64,000 nt of DNA from Candidatus Gastranaerophilales bacterium (GTDB taxonomy: Bacteria > Cyanobacteriota > Vampirovibrionia > Gastranaerophilales > Gastranaerophilaceae): NCBI GenBank assembly GCA_944325595.1, contig CALVAQ010000006.1, positions 52,227 to 116,226 of the forward strand. The letters are read 5' to 3'. Of this stretch, positions 44,968 to 54,498 are shown piece by piece (within the stretch, counting starts at the first letter, position 1; the number at the start of each line of letters is the position of its first letter). The position numbers and the translations under genes are program-made. The notes under the pieces are model-generated. The model was given only the letters and a program-made list of their open reading frames with translations, was not told the DNA's origin and did no database searches.

Positions 44968-45765
44968 ATGGAAAACCAAAAATCAACAAGCTCAATAGGT
45001 GTAATGGACTCCGGTGTCGGAGGGCTTACTGTTCTCAAACAGCTGCTTGCTCTTTGTCCGAACGAAAGTTATATCTATTTTGGTGATACAAAAAATCTGC
45101 CTTACGGAGAAAAATCAAAAGAAGAACTTATTTTACTGGCAAAAAAAATATTTGATTTCTTTCAGGAAAAACAGGTCAAAGCGGTAGTTATGGCTTGTAA
45201 CACCACATCTGCCACAGTTTATGACAAATTCAAAGACAAGTATGATTTTAAAATTTACCCGATAATCCAGATTGTTTCGAAAATCCTTGCTCAGGATAAA
45301 AATCTCAAAAAAATTGCAGTAATGGCAACGCATGCAACTGTAAATTCAAAAAAATACACACAGGAGCTAAAAAAATATTCCCCTGATATACAGGTTTTTG
45401 AACAGGCATGTCCGTTGTGGGTTCCTGTTGTCGAACACAAGCTAAAAAATTATGATGAAAAAGAAATCATAACAGGATACTTAAGCAGCGTGCTTGATTT
45501 TAATCCGCAAAAAATTATTCTCGGATGCACTCACTATCCTTATCTGCTCGACAAATTGAAAAAGTATGCCCCGGCGGATTTGTTTATTAATCCTTCAAAA
45601 CTTTTTGCAAACTATATAAAAGAAGATTTGCAGCAGCACAACCTATTGAATGAGAATGGAATTGCTGATGTAGAATACATTGCAAGCAGCAATCCGGCAG
45701 AATTTCAAGAAAATGCAAAACTCTTCCTTGAGATAGATCATGAGCCGGAAATAGTTTCTTTGTAA
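44968..45765 (+). CDS. murI: Glutamate racemase
   Basis: 265 residues. It makes D-glutamate for peptidoglycan. Both catalytic cysteines are seen, in VMACNTTSA and in LGCTHYPYL. The substrate-binding start is GVMDSGVGGLTVL, and the block YFGDTKNLPYGEKS is typical. The gene starts 1 base after the amidase stop, so the two form a cell-wall unit. A palindromic repeat and a candidate small RNA follow in the 254-base gap. Confidence 0.96.
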   Translation: MENQKSTSSIGVMDSGVGGLTVLKQLLALCPNESYIYFGDTKNLPYGEKSKEELILLAKKIFDFFQEKQVKAVVMACNTTSATVYDKFKDKYDFKIYPIIQIVSKILAQDKNLKKIAVMATHATVNSKKYTQELKKYSPDIQVFEQACPLWVPVVEHKLKNYDEKEIITGYLSSVLDFNPQKIILGCTHYPYLLDKLKKYAPADLFINPSKLFANYIKEDLQQHNLLNENGIADVEYIASSNPAEFQENAKLFLEIDHEPEIVSL

Positions 45766-45785
45766 AGACTGTCATCCTGAATTGG

Positions 45786-45817
45786 CGGCAAAATCCGTTG
45801 AGAGTAAAATTTTGCCG
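45786..45817. repeat. Palindromic hairpin after murI
   Basis: CGGCAAAAT (45786-45794) and ATTTTGCCG (45809-45817) pair perfectly around a 14-base loop, about 20 bases after the murI stop. The surrounding words (TGTCATCCTGAA before, GGATTAGTATATCCGACC after) resemble dispersed REP-type repeats. It could also end the murI transcript. Confidence 0.5.
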
Positions 45818-45876
45818 GATTAGTATATCCGACCTACGATACTATATCTTCCACCCATTTTTTAAGTAAAGCAAAC

Positions 45877-45966
45877 AAAAAAAGCAGGTCAGAGAACTTT
45901 TAGACCAAGCCTAAAACTTTTTTTATCGCAACCCCGAAAAAAGTGCCTGGATGTTAACTGACCCGC
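45877..45966 (-). ncRNA. Candidate structured small RNA or leuDB 3' element (three-way junction)
   Basis: Read on the minus strand, GCGGGUCAG (45966-45958) pairs with CUGACCUGC (45892-45884) over nine pairs including one G-U wobble. The plus-strand reading would have an A-C mismatch. A second stem pairs ACUUUUUU with AAAAAAGU (45944-45937 and 45923-45916), and a third pairs UUUUAG with CUAAAA. The closing stem is followed directly by seven U. A TATATA box and an upstream TTTAAA with 18-base spacing fit a promoter. It matches no RNA family I can name. It lies 54 bases after the leuB stop. Confidence 0.45.
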
Positions 45967-46019
45967 ATGTATATAATGCCCTTTTTTCAAAATTTTAAAC
46001 ACTTTTTTATAAAAATTGT

Positions 46020-47108
46020 TTATAAATTTAATATTTCGTTATAAATTAAATCGCCCATGCCTGTAGTACCGACAAGAGTCTGCTCTTTTTGCGTTGCGTT
46101 GTATATATCCTGCGTTCTGTATCCTTTTTTCAAAATACTTTTCACCGCATTTTCGATTAAAAGTGCAGCATCATCAAGCCCAAAACTGTATCTCATCATC
46201 ATTGCAGCAGAGAGAATTGTCGCTATTGGGTTTACAACATTTTTGCCTTTTAAGTCAGGTGCCGAACCATGAATGGGCTCAAACAATCCTTTTTGATGAT
46301 TAGAAAGACTTGCACTGGGCAGCATTCCCAAAGAGCCGGATATCATTGAGGCTTCATCAGAAAGTATATCTCCAAAAATGTTTCCTGTAACAATTACATC
46401 AAACTGCTTGGGATTTCGAATAAGCTGCATTGCTGCATTATCGACATACATGTGAGTCAGCTCTACATCGGGATAGCTGTCGGAAACTGCTGTAACTATT
46501 TCTCTCCAGAGCCTTGATGCATCAAGAACATTTGATTTGTCAACCGAACAAAGCTTTTTGTTTCTTTTTTGGGCTGTTTGAAACGCAACATGAGCAACTC
46601 TTTCGATTTCTTTTTCAAAGTAAATCATATTATTAAACCCGGCACGTTCACCGTTTATTTCCTGTATACCTCTCGGTTGTCCGAAATAAACATCTCCTGT
46701 CAACTCACGAACAATCATTATATCAACACCTTTTACAACTTCAGGCTTGAGTGTTGATGCTTCAGTAAGCTCATCAAAAACTGTGACCGGTCTGAGATTA
46801 GCAAACAAATTCAACGCTTTTCTAATACCGAGCAGTGCTTTTTCCGGTCTGACTTCTGGTGGAAGAGTATCGTATTTCCAATCACCAACAGCACCGAGAA
46901 ATACAGCATCGGCATCTTTTGCAATACTGAGAGTTGATTCGGGAAGCGGATGTCCACAGTCATCATATGCACACCCGCCAATTAATGCTTTTTCGTACTC
47001 AAATTTTATTCCGAATTTTCTCTCAATTGCATTGAGTGTTTTTACACCTTCATCAATAATCGCAGGACCAACTCCGTCTCCGCCGAGCAAAGCTATTTTG
47101 TATCTCAT
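46020..47108 (-). CDS. leuB: 3-isopropylmalate dehydrogenase
   Basis: 362 residues. It oxidatively decarboxylates 3-isopropylmalate in leucine synthesis. It has [16 protein letters not shown] at the start, the isopropylmalate-binding arginines in the LFANLRPV region, the [14 protein letters not shown] block, and the metal Asp residues in [15 protein letters not shown]. It follows leuD after 3 bases. The large isomerase subunit gene leuC and leuA are not in the window. Confidence 0.95.
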   Translation of the reverse strand: MRYKIALLGGDGVGPAIIDEGVKTLNAIERKFGIKFEYEKALIGGCAYDDCGHPLPESTLSIAKDADAVFLGAVGDWKYDTLPPEVRPEKALLGIRKALNLFANLRPVTVFDELTEASTLKPEVVKGVDIMIVRELTGDVYFGQPRGIQEINGERAGFNNMIYFEKEIERVAHVAFQTAQKRNKKLCSVDKSNVLDASRLWREIVTAVSDSYPDVELTHMYVDNAAMQLIRNPKQFDVIVTGNIFGDILSDEASMISGSLGMLPSASLSNHQKGLFEPIHGSAPDLKGKNVVNPIATILSAAMMMRYSFGLDDAALLIENAVKSILKKGYRTQDIYNATQKEQTLVGTTGMGDLIYNEILNL

Positions 47109-47111
47109 ATT

Positions 47112-47612
47112 CTAAACTCCGAGTTTCTTTTTTGTATAGTTGATTAAACCGCCTTGATTAATAAGATTTTGTATTTCCTGAGGAAATCCCTCACATTGAT
47201 ACATCTTGTCTTTTGTAAGATTTTTTACGACACCGGTTGTCAAATCCACACTGATTTTGTCGCCTTTAGCGCATTCATCAGCAAGTATTTTGTTCTCCAA
47301 AATCGGCAAGCCTATGTTAATCGCATTTCTGTAAAAAATTCTGGCAAAAGATTTTGCAATCACGACGGAAATACCGCTTGCTTTGATTGCGATAGGAGCA
47401 TGTTCTCTTGAACTGCCGCAGCCAAAATTTTCTCCGGCAACTATTATATCTCCATTCTGCACATCGGCTGCAAATGTGGTATCGAGGTCCTCCAAACAAT
47501 GTTTTGCGAGTTCTTTTTCATCGCTGGTATTTAAATATCGGGCGGGTATTATAACATCAGTATCGATATTGTCACTATATTTCCAACAATTTCCTACAAG
47601 TGGTGTATTCAT
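47112..47612 (-). CDS. leuD: 3-isopropylmalate dehydratase small subunit
   Basis: 166 residues of the short LeuD/HacB type. It has [12 protein letters not shown] near residue 17 and the substrate-specificity block [21 protein letters not shown]. The swivelling domain partners LeuC to isomerise 2- to 3-isopropylmalate. It begins the two-gene leuD-leuB unit. The short form is typical of archaeal-like/anaerobic lineages; a homoaconitase role cannot be excluded, but leuB next door favours leucine. Confidence 0.92.
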   Translation of the reverse strand: MNTPLVGNCWKYSDNIDTDVIIPARYLNTSDEKELAKHCLEDLDTTFAADVQNGDIIVAGENFGCGSSREHAPIAIKASGISVVIAKSFARIFYRNAINIGLPILENKILADECAKGDKISVDLTTGVVKNLTKDKMYQCEGFPQEIQNLINQGGLINYTKKKLGV

Positions 47613-47702
47613 TCAAAATCTCCATTTACAAAATCCGAAATTTATACTATAAATAATACTATAAATCATCTGTTTTATGACACAAAAAGAAGGAGATTAA
47701 GA

Positions 47703-47921
47703 ATGAATTATTACATTGGCGAAGCAGCTGGAAAAGTTTATGAATTTTTGGCAGATCAAAAAAACAACGAAGCTACAATTTCTAAAATTCAAAAAGAATT
47801 AGACTTGAATGAAAACTTTGTAAACATGGGTATCGGCTGGTTGTCTCACGAAGGTAAAGCTGATTTGTCAGGTAAAGGCGCCAGAACAAAAGTTAGACTT
47901 ACAGAAGAAGTTAACAACTAG
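47703..47921 (+). CDS. Winged helix-turn-helix protein (DUF2582 type)
   Basis: 72 residues folding as a single winged helix: helix segments GEAAGKVYEFLADQ and ATISKIQKELDL and a wing-like KADLSGKGARTKVRL. It matches the small DUF2582-type winged-helix family seen in gut anaerobes. A strong AAGGAG ribosome binding site and a terminator right after it show a small, well-expressed single gene. The direct repeat ATACTATAAAT occurs twice in the 50 bases upstream and could be promoter or operator sequence. DNA-binding targets are unknown. Confidence 0.8.
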   Translation: MNYYIGEAAGKVYEFLADQKNNEATISKIQKELDLNENFVNMGIGWLSHEGKADLSGKGARTKVRLTEEVNN

Positions 47922-47943
47922 TTTCTATAACAGATTTAAGTTT

Positions 47944-47974
47944 AAAAAGAGCAGGCGTAATGCCTGCTCTTTTT
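47944..47974 (+). terminator. Intrinsic terminator of the winged-helix gene
   Basis: AAAAAGAGCAGGC and GCCTGCTCTTTTT pair perfectly around a 5-base loop, 22 bases past the stop. Confidence 0.92.
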
Positions 47975-48015
47975 CCATATTATAATTTAATTTATTAATA
48001 ATAATTGAGGTATAG

Positions 48016-49221
48016 ATGTTTATAAAAAATTTAAAAAAATATAATATGCCGGATAAAGACGGGTTTTTTGGAGAATTCGGCGGTGCATTTGTTCCGGAAA
48101 ACTTTAAAAAAGTATTAAAAAGACTTGATGATGAATTTGAAAAGGCAAAAAATGACGATGAATTTTTAAAAGAAGTCTATGACCTTTTAAAGGATTATTC
48201 AGGTCGTCCGACACCTTTGTATTACGCAAAAAACCTCACACAATATTACGGTAAAGGCAAAATTTATCTAAAAAGAGAAGACCTGAACCATACAGGTGCA
48301 CACAAAATCAATAACGTTATCGGGCAGGCGCTTCTTGCAAAGAGAATGGGAGCAAAAAAGATTATTGCAGAAACAGGTGCAGGACAACACGGAGTTGCAT
48401 CTGCTACCGCAGCAACTCTTCTCGGGCTTGATTGTGATGTTTTTATGGGAGAAAAAGATATAATAAGACAGCATTTGAATGTTGAAAGAATGAAACTTTT
48501 GGGTGCCAAAGTTCATTCCGTCGACACAGGAACAAAAACACTTTCAGATGCATGTGATGCAGCTATAGACTATTGGCTCAGACACAGTGATGAGGTATTT
48601 TATGTACTGGGTTCCGCTGTCGGACCCCATCCTTATCCCAAAATGGTGCGATTTTTCCAATCAATTATCGGCAATGAAATAAAACACCAGTGCCTTGAAA
48701 AAGAAGGAAGACTGCCTGATTACGTTCTTGCCTGTATCGGAGGAGGAAGTAATGCTATAGGGTCATTTTATGCCTTTTTGGATGATACGAATGTCCGATT
48801 AATAGGATTGGAAGCTGCAGGTGAAGGCGCTGACACAGAAAAAACCGCAGCCAGTCTTCAAAAAGGAAAGATAATGATTCTCCATGGAGAACGGCAGTAT
48901 GTACTTTGCGACAAAGACGGAAACGTCGGAGAATCTTATTCGATTTCCGCAGGCTTGGATTATCCGGGCTGCGGACCTGAACACTGTTATTTGCATGACA
49001 CCGGTAGAGTAAAGTATGAACCGGTTACTGACAATGAAGCCGTTCAGGCATTTGCCAGATTGTCAAAACAGGAGGGAATTATTCCTGCAATTGAATCAGC
49101 ACATGCAATTGCCTATCTTGAAAAACTAATGCCTGAAACAAATAAGGAAGATATTGTTGTTGTAAATCTCTCCGGACGAGGAGACAAAGATACAGAAAGA
49201 TTGTTACAACTTTTAGTGTAA
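48016..49221 (+). CDS. trpB: Tryptophan synthase beta chain
   Basis: 401 residues. It condenses indole with serine to tryptophan using PLP. The PLP lysine lies in HTGAHKINN, the phosphate-binding loop in GGGSNAIG, and the motif [10 protein letters not shown] is present. The start at 48016 has a TGAGGT site; a later ATG at 48046 begins the conserved part [13 protein letters not shown]. It stands alone: trpA and other trp genes are absent from the window. A strong terminator follows. Confidence 0.95.
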   Translation: MFIKNLKKYNMPDKDGFFGEFGGAFVPENFKKVLKRLDDEFEKAKNDDEFLKEVYDLLKDYSGRPTPLYYAKNLTQYYGKGKIYLKREDLNHTGAHKINNVIGQALLAKRMGAKKIIAETGAGQHGVASATAATLLGLDCDVFMGEKDIIRQHLNVERMKLLGAKVHSVDTGTKTLSDACDAAIDYWLRHSDEVFYVLGSAVGPHPYPKMVRFFQSIIGNEIKHQCLEKEGRLPDYVLACIGGGSNAIGSFYAFLDDTNVRLIGLEAAGEGADTEKTAASLQKGKIMILHGERQYVLCDKDGNVGESYSISAGLDYPGCGPEHCYLHDTGRVKYEPVTDNEAVQAFARLSKQEGIIPAIESAHAIAYLEKLMPETNKEDIVVVNLSGRGDKDTERLLQLLV

Positions 49222-49234
49222 ACAGTTTGTTCCT

Positions 49235-49268
49235 AAAAAGCCGTATTCTTGTATGAATACGGCTTTTT
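49235..49268 (+). terminator. Intrinsic terminator of trpB
   Basis: AAAAAGCCGTATTC and its complement GAATACGGCTTTTT pair around a 6-base loop, 14 bases after the stop. Confidence 0.92.
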
Positions 49269-49407
49269 TATTGTAAAAAATATGTTAACAAATATTAAGC
49301 AAAAAATAAAAATAAGGCAATTCTTAAATCCTAAAAGTTTTTATATAAATGTAAGGTTAGATTTATTAAGTTATCCTAAACAGGAAAATTCAATTTGGAG
49401 GTTGGTT

Positions 49408-50295
49408 ATGAGCGCAATCACAGGATGCACTGGTTATCCAAATAAATTTCAGGTAGAGGCAAATCCTACCGGCGCAGGTTTGGCAAATCTTAATGCCGAA
49501 TATGCCAGAGATTTCGGATTGGGACTGCCTCAGGTTTATGATTTGCCGTTAAATGTAAGTATGGGCTTTGGACCCGGTATGTATGGCGGTATGTATGGTG
49601 TGTACGGAATGGGTATGGGCATGTATGGTCCTTATGGTCCGTCTCAACAGTATCTTAAATATATGAATATGGATTATAAAGAAAGATTGGCTTATGATGC
49701 GGCTTTACGTGATTATGCAAGAGAACATCATTATGTAGAAGGCAAAAATATAAAGAACTATGCCAGCGCAACAGACGGTCTTGCCGGTTCAATAAGAGAA
49801 GCATGCAACTCTTTGCAAACAGTTGTTGTTGAAGGTCAGACAGATCAAATTGTTGAACAGTTTGAAAAAATTGTTGATATGATTAGAAGATCTCCTCTTT
49901 ATGACAAATTGCAAGAAGAGTTCAAAAATGATCCGGTAGCTCTTGAAAAGACATTGAGAGATTGCGCAAAAAGACAATATCAAGCAGCAACAGGACAGGA
50001 TCTTAAAGCAATGATTCAACAAAATTGCGACGGTGCTATTGCTAACGGCTTCTGGGATGCACTTTCATTCGGCAACGCCCAAAGATACACAGCTGAAGAA
50101 GTTATAGCAAGACTGGAAGGCACTGAAGCTCCTAAATCTGATAAGGTTAAGAAAACTGTCGGCAAAGTCGGTGCTTGTACAACATATGCAGCTACCGGTG
50201 CAGCAATCGGTGTTGCATTCGGAGGACCTGTCGGTGCTGCAATCGGTGCAGGTGTCGGTGCAGTAGTCGGTATAATCGGTTCAATTTGTTCATAA
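49408..50295 (+). CDS. Gly/Tyr/Met-rich protein with C-terminal glycine zipper
   Basis: 295 residues from the ATG at 49408, which has a GGAGG site. The frame is open back to 49249, but that part crosses the trpB terminator. I recognise no family. A low-complexity stretch near residues 52-78 is rich in Met, Tyr and Gly (MYGGMYGVYGMGMGMYGPYG). A helical middle follows, and then a C-terminal hydrophobic glycine zipper (GAAIGVAFGGPVGAAIGAG and on) that could insert into a membrane or form oligomers. No signal peptide is seen. It could be a secreted or surface-associated protein; a role is not assignable. A terminator follows. Confidence 0.65.
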   Translation: MSAITGCTGYPNKFQVEANPTGAGLANLNAEYARDFGLGLPQVYDLPLNVSMGFGPGMYGGMYGVYGMGMGMYGPYGPSQQYLKYMNMDYKERLAYDAALRDYAREHHYVEGKNIKNYASATDGLAGSIREACNSLQTVVVEGQTDQIVEQFEKIVDMIRRSPLYDKLQEEFKNDPVALEKTLRDCAKRQYQAATGQDLKAMIQQNCDGAIANGFWDALSFGNAQRYTAEEVIARLEGTEAPKSDKVKKTVGKVGACTTYAATGAAIGVAFGGPVGAAIGAGVGAVVGIIGSICS

Positions 50296-50333
50296 AATAA
50301 TTATCCCCAAAATCAACCTCAAAAAACTAACCC

Positions 50334-50366
50334 AAAAAAGCTTTCACAAAATGTGAAAGCTTTTTT
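50334..50366 (+). terminator. Intrinsic terminator of the Gly-zipper gene
   Basis: AAAAAAGCTTTCAC pairs with GTGAAAGCTTTTTT around a 5-base loop. Confidence 0.92.
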
Positions 50367-50420
50367 CTTGTATTCTTGTGTAGTATAATGTATGCACCGG
50401 ACAAAAAGGTGGTTTGATTT

Positions 50421-51686
50421 ATGAAAATTTTAATAATAGGTTCTGGAGCAAAAGAATACTCTCTGGCAAAGCTTGTCTCGCAATATGAAGAAACAGAGCT
50501 TGTCTTTGTTGCACCAGGAAATCAAGCGATAGCAGAGTTTGCAAACTGTATAGATATCGCAGCGGATAATACTGATGAACTTGTTGAATTTGCAGCAGCA
50601 AACAATATTGATTTGATTATACCCTGTTCGGAAACTGCTATTTTAAACGGCGTTACGGAAAAATTCAACGAAGCCGGCATGATGATATGCGCACCGACAT
50701 CTGAAGCCGCAAGAATATCAGCAAGCAAATCTATCGGCAAAAAATTTATGTACAAAACAAAAATTCCTACACCTAAATTCGGAATTTTTGACAGGGAAAA
50801 TGTAGCGGTTGATTATGCAAGAAAATCCAAATACCCTTTGATAATAAAAACAGACGCCCATGAACACGGAGAAAATGTTTTTGTATGCGATACTTTTGTA
50901 ATTGCAAAAAGAATAATTAATGACCTTTTCAGTGCAAACAAAAAGAAAGTAATTATAGAAGACCATATAGCTGGTCAGGAGTTTTCTTATTATGTAATCA
51001 CTGACGGATACAATGCAATGCCTGTTTGTTCCGTTGTTCCGTACAAATATGTACTTGAAGGAAACGGAGGCTCTGTTACATCGGGATTGGGCGCATATGC
51101 TCCTTTTTATATGATGAACAGAGAATTGGAAGGAAAAATATTCAAAAATGTAGTTTATCCGACACTGGATGAACTTGCAAAAAACGGAAACCAGTATGTC
51201 GGTATTCTGGGTATTGATATAATAATAGACAGAAGCGGAAATTTGAATGTAATTGAGTTTAATCCGTTTTTCAAAGAGCCTGATGCTCAATGTGTTTTTG
51301 AGCTTTTAGACGAAAATATATGTAATATTATGAAAGCAGCCATTGTTGGCTCACTTGTTGATGAATACAATGAAATACGTCTTTTGCCATATTATTCGGC
51401 ATCTGTAGTTTTGAGTTCAGGCAATTATCCCCAAGACGGCAATTACGGAAAAGTTATTGAAGGATTGGAGACAGCATCAGAATACGGAGAAATTTCTCAT
51501 TTCAATACTATCTTGAATTCCGAAGGAAAATATGTTACAGCCGGAGGAAGAACACTTGTTGCAACAGCTACCGCTTCAACACTGGAAAAAGCCGCAAAAG
51601 CAGTTTATGACAGTGTAGAAGAAATCAGCTTTGAAGGTATGCGCTACCGCAAAGACATAGGAAAAACAATGTTCGTAGGCTGCTGA
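50421..51686 (+). CDS. Divergent phosphoribosylamine-glycine ligase (PurD-like)
   Basis: 421 residues of the ATP-grasp GARS architecture: N-terminal Rossmann part (ILIIGSGAKEYSLAKL), ATP-grasp (about 100-320) and C-terminal domain with YRKDIGKTM. Overall order and length match PurD. Several hallmark residues differ. The usual KADGLAAGKGV is replaced by KTDAHEHGENV, the GPNTGGMGAY block by GGSVTSGLGAY, and the NxRFGDPETQ block by NPFFKEPDAQ. It may be a fast-evolving PurD or a repurposed ligase. The next gene, rnpM, starts 1 base after its stop, so it heads the translation operon. Confidence 0.8.
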   Translation: MKILIIGSGAKEYSLAKLVSQYEETELVFVAPGNQAIAEFANCIDIAADNTDELVEFAAANNIDLIIPCSETAILNGVTEKFNEAGMMICAPTSEAARISASKSIGKKFMYKTKIPTPKFGIFDRENVAVDYARKSKYPLIIKTDAHEHGENVFVCDTFVIAKRIINDLFSANKKKVIIEDHIAGQEFSYYVITDGYNAMPVCSVVPYKYVLEGNGGSVTSGLGAYAPFYMMNRELEGKIFKNVVYPTLDELAKNGNQYVGILGIDIIIDRSGNLNVIEFNPFFKEPDAQCVFELLDENICNIMKAAIVGSLVDEYNEIRLLPYYSASVVLSSGNYPQDGNYGKVIEGLETASEYGEISHFNTILNSEGKYVTAGGRTLVATATASTLEKAAKAVYDSVEEISFEGMRYRKDIGKTMFVGC

Positions 51687-51687
51687 T

Positions 51688-51951
51688 ATGAATGAGTCTA
51701 AAGTAATCAGAAAATGTATTGCTTGTAATTCTTTGAAACCCAGAAATGAGTTGATAAAAATTACAAAACATTTTAGAACAAAGGAAATTGTTGTTGACCC
51801 TTCGTCTGATATTACAGGTCGTTCCTGTTATATTTGCAGAGATTTTTCCTGCATAGAAACTGCATTTAAAAAAGGACGTATATTTAAAATTCTGAAAATC
51901 AGCGTAAATGATGAACTGAAAGAAAAAATCAGGGCTGTACTTGAAAACTAG
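51688..51951 (+). CDS. rnpM: RNase P modulator RnpM (YlxR/DUF448 family)
   Basis: 87 residues. It has the YlxR start KCIACNSLKPRNELIKI and a second conserved block GRSCYICRDFSCIETAFKKGRI. YlxR proteins bind RNA; the Bacillus member modulates RNase P. It lies in its usual place before infB. nusA, its common upstream neighbour, is replaced here by the purD-like gene. Confidence 0.93.
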   Translation: MNESKVIRKCIACNSLKPRNELIKITKHFRTKEIVVDPSSDITGRSCYICRDFSCIETAFKKGRIFKILKISVNDELKEKIRAVLEN

Positions 51952-51998
51952 ATTGTGTTACAAATATATTAACAGCAGAATTTGGAGATATATATTTA

Positions 51999-54479
51999 AT
52001 GGCAGATACAATCAGAGTTTATGATTTAGCTAAAGAGCTAAATATGGCAAATAAAGATGTTATAGAACAATTAGAGACAAAACTGGGAATAAAAGTTAAG
52101 TCTCATTCCAGCGTAATCTCTGATACACAGGCGAACAAATTCAAAGACCTAATCAAAAATCCAAAGCCTGCACAGGAAAAGAAACCAAAAGCATTTATTG
52201 TAAAAAAAGCAAAGCCGAAGCCAGAAGAAGCTCCAAAAGAAGAAGAAAAACCTGCTGTTGAAAAAACCGAACCTGCTCCGAAAGTTAAACTTGGGAAAGT
52301 AGAACCTTCAGAAAGACTTCGTCTGGGCAAAATCGAACCTGCTCAACCGGTCAAAAAACCGGCTTTGGGAAAGGTTATTATAAATAAGGCTGATAAAAAC
52401 AAGCCTGCTTCTGCAAAAGCAGATGCAAAAGAGCAAAAATCCGCTGCCGTTGAAACAACTAAAGCCGCTGAAACAAAAAAAGAAACACAAAGAGCTGAGA
52501 AAAAACCAATTCAAAGACATATGATTCCTCAAGAAATTTATGAGGGTAAAGGTTCTTCCAAGAAAAAAGGTGCAAAGAAAAAAGACAGAATGTACAAATC
52601 AAAAGAGGAAGAACAGGAAAGAATAAGTCTTGAAAAAGCCAATGCACAGAAACATAAAAAGAGAACTCACGTTGAAGAAGCTGTTGAAGAAGTAAAAAGC
52701 GTAGTCATAAACCAACCTTTGACAGTCGGTGAACTTTCTGAAAAAATCAATAAGCCGTCTGCTGAAATTGTAAAATTCCTTATGATGCAGGGTATCCTTG
52801 CAACTGTCAATCAGGTTATAGATGTTGCTACAGCAAAAAAAGTATGCGAAAACTTTGAAATCGAAGTTCAGGAAGAAGACCTCGATGCATATATAGAAGA
52901 AGAGCTCCAAAAAGAAGAAGAAGCAAAAGAACTTGCTGCCGTTGACCCAAAACTCTTAAAGAAAAGAGCTCCTGTTATCAGTATTATGGGTCACGTTGAC
53001 CACGGTAAGACAACACTGCTTGATTCTATCCGTGCATCAAAGCATAAAATTGTATCAACCGAAGTTGGCGGTATCACGCAGTCAATCGGTGCATATACCG
53101 TATATTTGAACAACAAGAAAATCGTATTTATAGATACTCCCGGTCACGAAGCTTTTACAGAGATGAGAGCAAGAGGTGCAAAATCCACGGATATCGCTAT
53201 TCTTGTTGTAGCTGCAGATGACGGTATTATGCCGCAGACTATAGAGGCAATAAACCATGCCAGAGCTGCGGAAGTTCCTATTATCGTTGCTGTAAACAAG
53301 GTGGATAAACCTGATGCAAACCCTGATAAAGTATTGCAGCAGTTGACAGAATACGGATTGGTTCCTGAAGAGTGGGGCGGCGATACTGTTTGTGTAAAAG
53401 TCAGTGCATTGCAAGGAACAGGTATAGACGAGCTTTTGGAATATATTCTGCTTATGGCTGATGTTATGGATTTGAAAGCAAACCCCGATGCACCTGCATC
53501 AGGTGTTGTTATTGAAGCAAATCTTGACAAAGGTAAAGGTCCTGTTGCTACATTGCTTGTACAAAACGGAACACTCAAAACAGGAAACTGCGTTGTCGTC
53601 GGTAATGTTTGCGGAAAAGTCCGTGCTTTGCTTTCTGATTCCGGAGAAAGAGTCAAAAAAGCTACACCTTCTACACCTGTTGAAATTCTGGGATTGACAG
53701 AAGTTCCGCAGGCAGGCGACAAATTCGAAGTTGTTGAAAACGAAAAAGCAATGAAAGCGATTGTTGCAGAAAGAAAAGAAAAAGAGCGCACTTCCCGTCT
53801 TGAGGCAATGCTTCCAAATCACATAAGAAATGAAGTTGTCGGTGAAAGCGAAGACGGTTTCCAGCATTTGAATTTGATTATCAAAGCCAATACAAACGGC
53901 TCTGCAGAAGCTCTTTCACAGGCTATCGGTCAGTTCAAATCTGAAGAAATTATTATCAAGCTCATCCATGTCGGTGTCGGTGATATATCCGAAGCTGATG
54001 TAATGCTCGCAGCAGCCAGCAATGCAATTATTCTCGGTTTCTCCGTAAGAGAAGACAATAATGCTGAAATTGCCGCTACAAGAGAAAATGTTACGATTAA
54101 AAAATTCGACATTATCTATCAAATTCTGGAAGACCTCGAAAAGACCATGCTTAACCTGCTTCAGCCTGAAGTAAAAGAAGTAACCCTCGGAAAAGCAGAA
54201 GTAAGACAGGTGTTCACCGTTGGCAAAACCGGCAGAATTGCAGGATGCTACGTGCTTGAAGGCAAAATTCTCAGAGGCAAAACCGCAAAAGTCATTAGAG
54301 ACGGCGAGACGGTATTTACCGGTACAATCGACCAGCTGAAACGATTCAAAGACGATGTAAAAGAAGTCGCTACCGGTTTTGAATGCGGTGTATCATTTGC
54401 AAAATTCAATGATATACAAGAAGGCGATATCATAGAAGTTTCAACAACGGAAGAAGTTGAAAGACAGGCGCTGGTATAG
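51999..54479 (+). CDS. infB: Translation initiation factor IF-2
   Basis: 826 residues. The N-terminal region is Lys/Pro/Glu/Ala-rich (about 50-220), followed by the IF2_N domains and the GTPase core with G1 MGHVDHGKTTLLD, G3 DTPGHEAFTEMRARG and G4 VNKVDKPDANPD, then domains II to IV. It delivers initiator tRNA to the ribosome. It follows rnpM after 47 bases and precedes rbfA. The N-terminal part varies strongly between species; the rest is orthodox. Confidence 0.97.
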   Translation: MADTIRVYDLAKELNMANKDVIEQLETKLGIKVKSHSSVISDTQANKFKDLIKNPKPAQEKKPKAFIVKKAKPKPEEAPKEEEKPAVEKTEPAPKVKLGKVEPSERLRLGKIEPAQPVKKPALGKVIINKADKNKPASAKADAKEQKSAAVETTKAAETKKETQRAEKKPIQRHMIPQEIYEGKGSSKKKGAKKKDRMYKSKEEEQERISLEKANAQKHKKRTHVEEAVEEVKSVVINQPLTVGELSEKINKPSAEIVKFLMMQGILATVNQVIDVATAKKVCENFEIEVQEEDLDAYIEEELQKEEEAKELAAVDPKLLKKRAPVISIMGHVDHGKTTLLDSIRASKHKIVSTEVGGITQSIGAYTVYLNNKKIVFIDTPGHEAFTEMRARGAKSTDIAILVVAADDGIMPQTIEAINHARAAEVPIIVAVNKVDKPDANPDKVLQQLTEYGLVPEEWGGDTVCVKVSALQGTGIDELLEYILLMADVMDLKANPDAPASGVVIEANLDKGKGPVATLLVQNGTLKTGNCVVVGNVCGKVRALLSDSGERVKKATPSTPVEILGLTEVPQAGDKFEVVENEKAMKAIVAERKEKERTSRLEAMLPNHIRNEVVGESEDGFQHLNLIIKANTNGSAEALSQAIGQFKSEEIIIKLIHVGVGDISEADVMLAAASNAIILGFSVREDNNAEIAATRENVTIKKFDIIYQILEDLEKTMLNLLQPEVKEVTLGKAEVRQVFTVGKTGRIAGCYVLEGKILRGKTAKVIRDGETVFTGTIDQLKRFKDDVKEVATGFECGVSFAKFNDIQEGDIIEVSTTEEVERQALV

Positions 54480-54498
54480 ACAATACGAGGAACAGACA

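Noticed and set aside
45877..45966. 6S RNA, SRP RNA or a known riboswitch at this position
   Set aside because: The length, closing stem and internal loops do not match the conserved features of those families; kept as an unnamed candidate.
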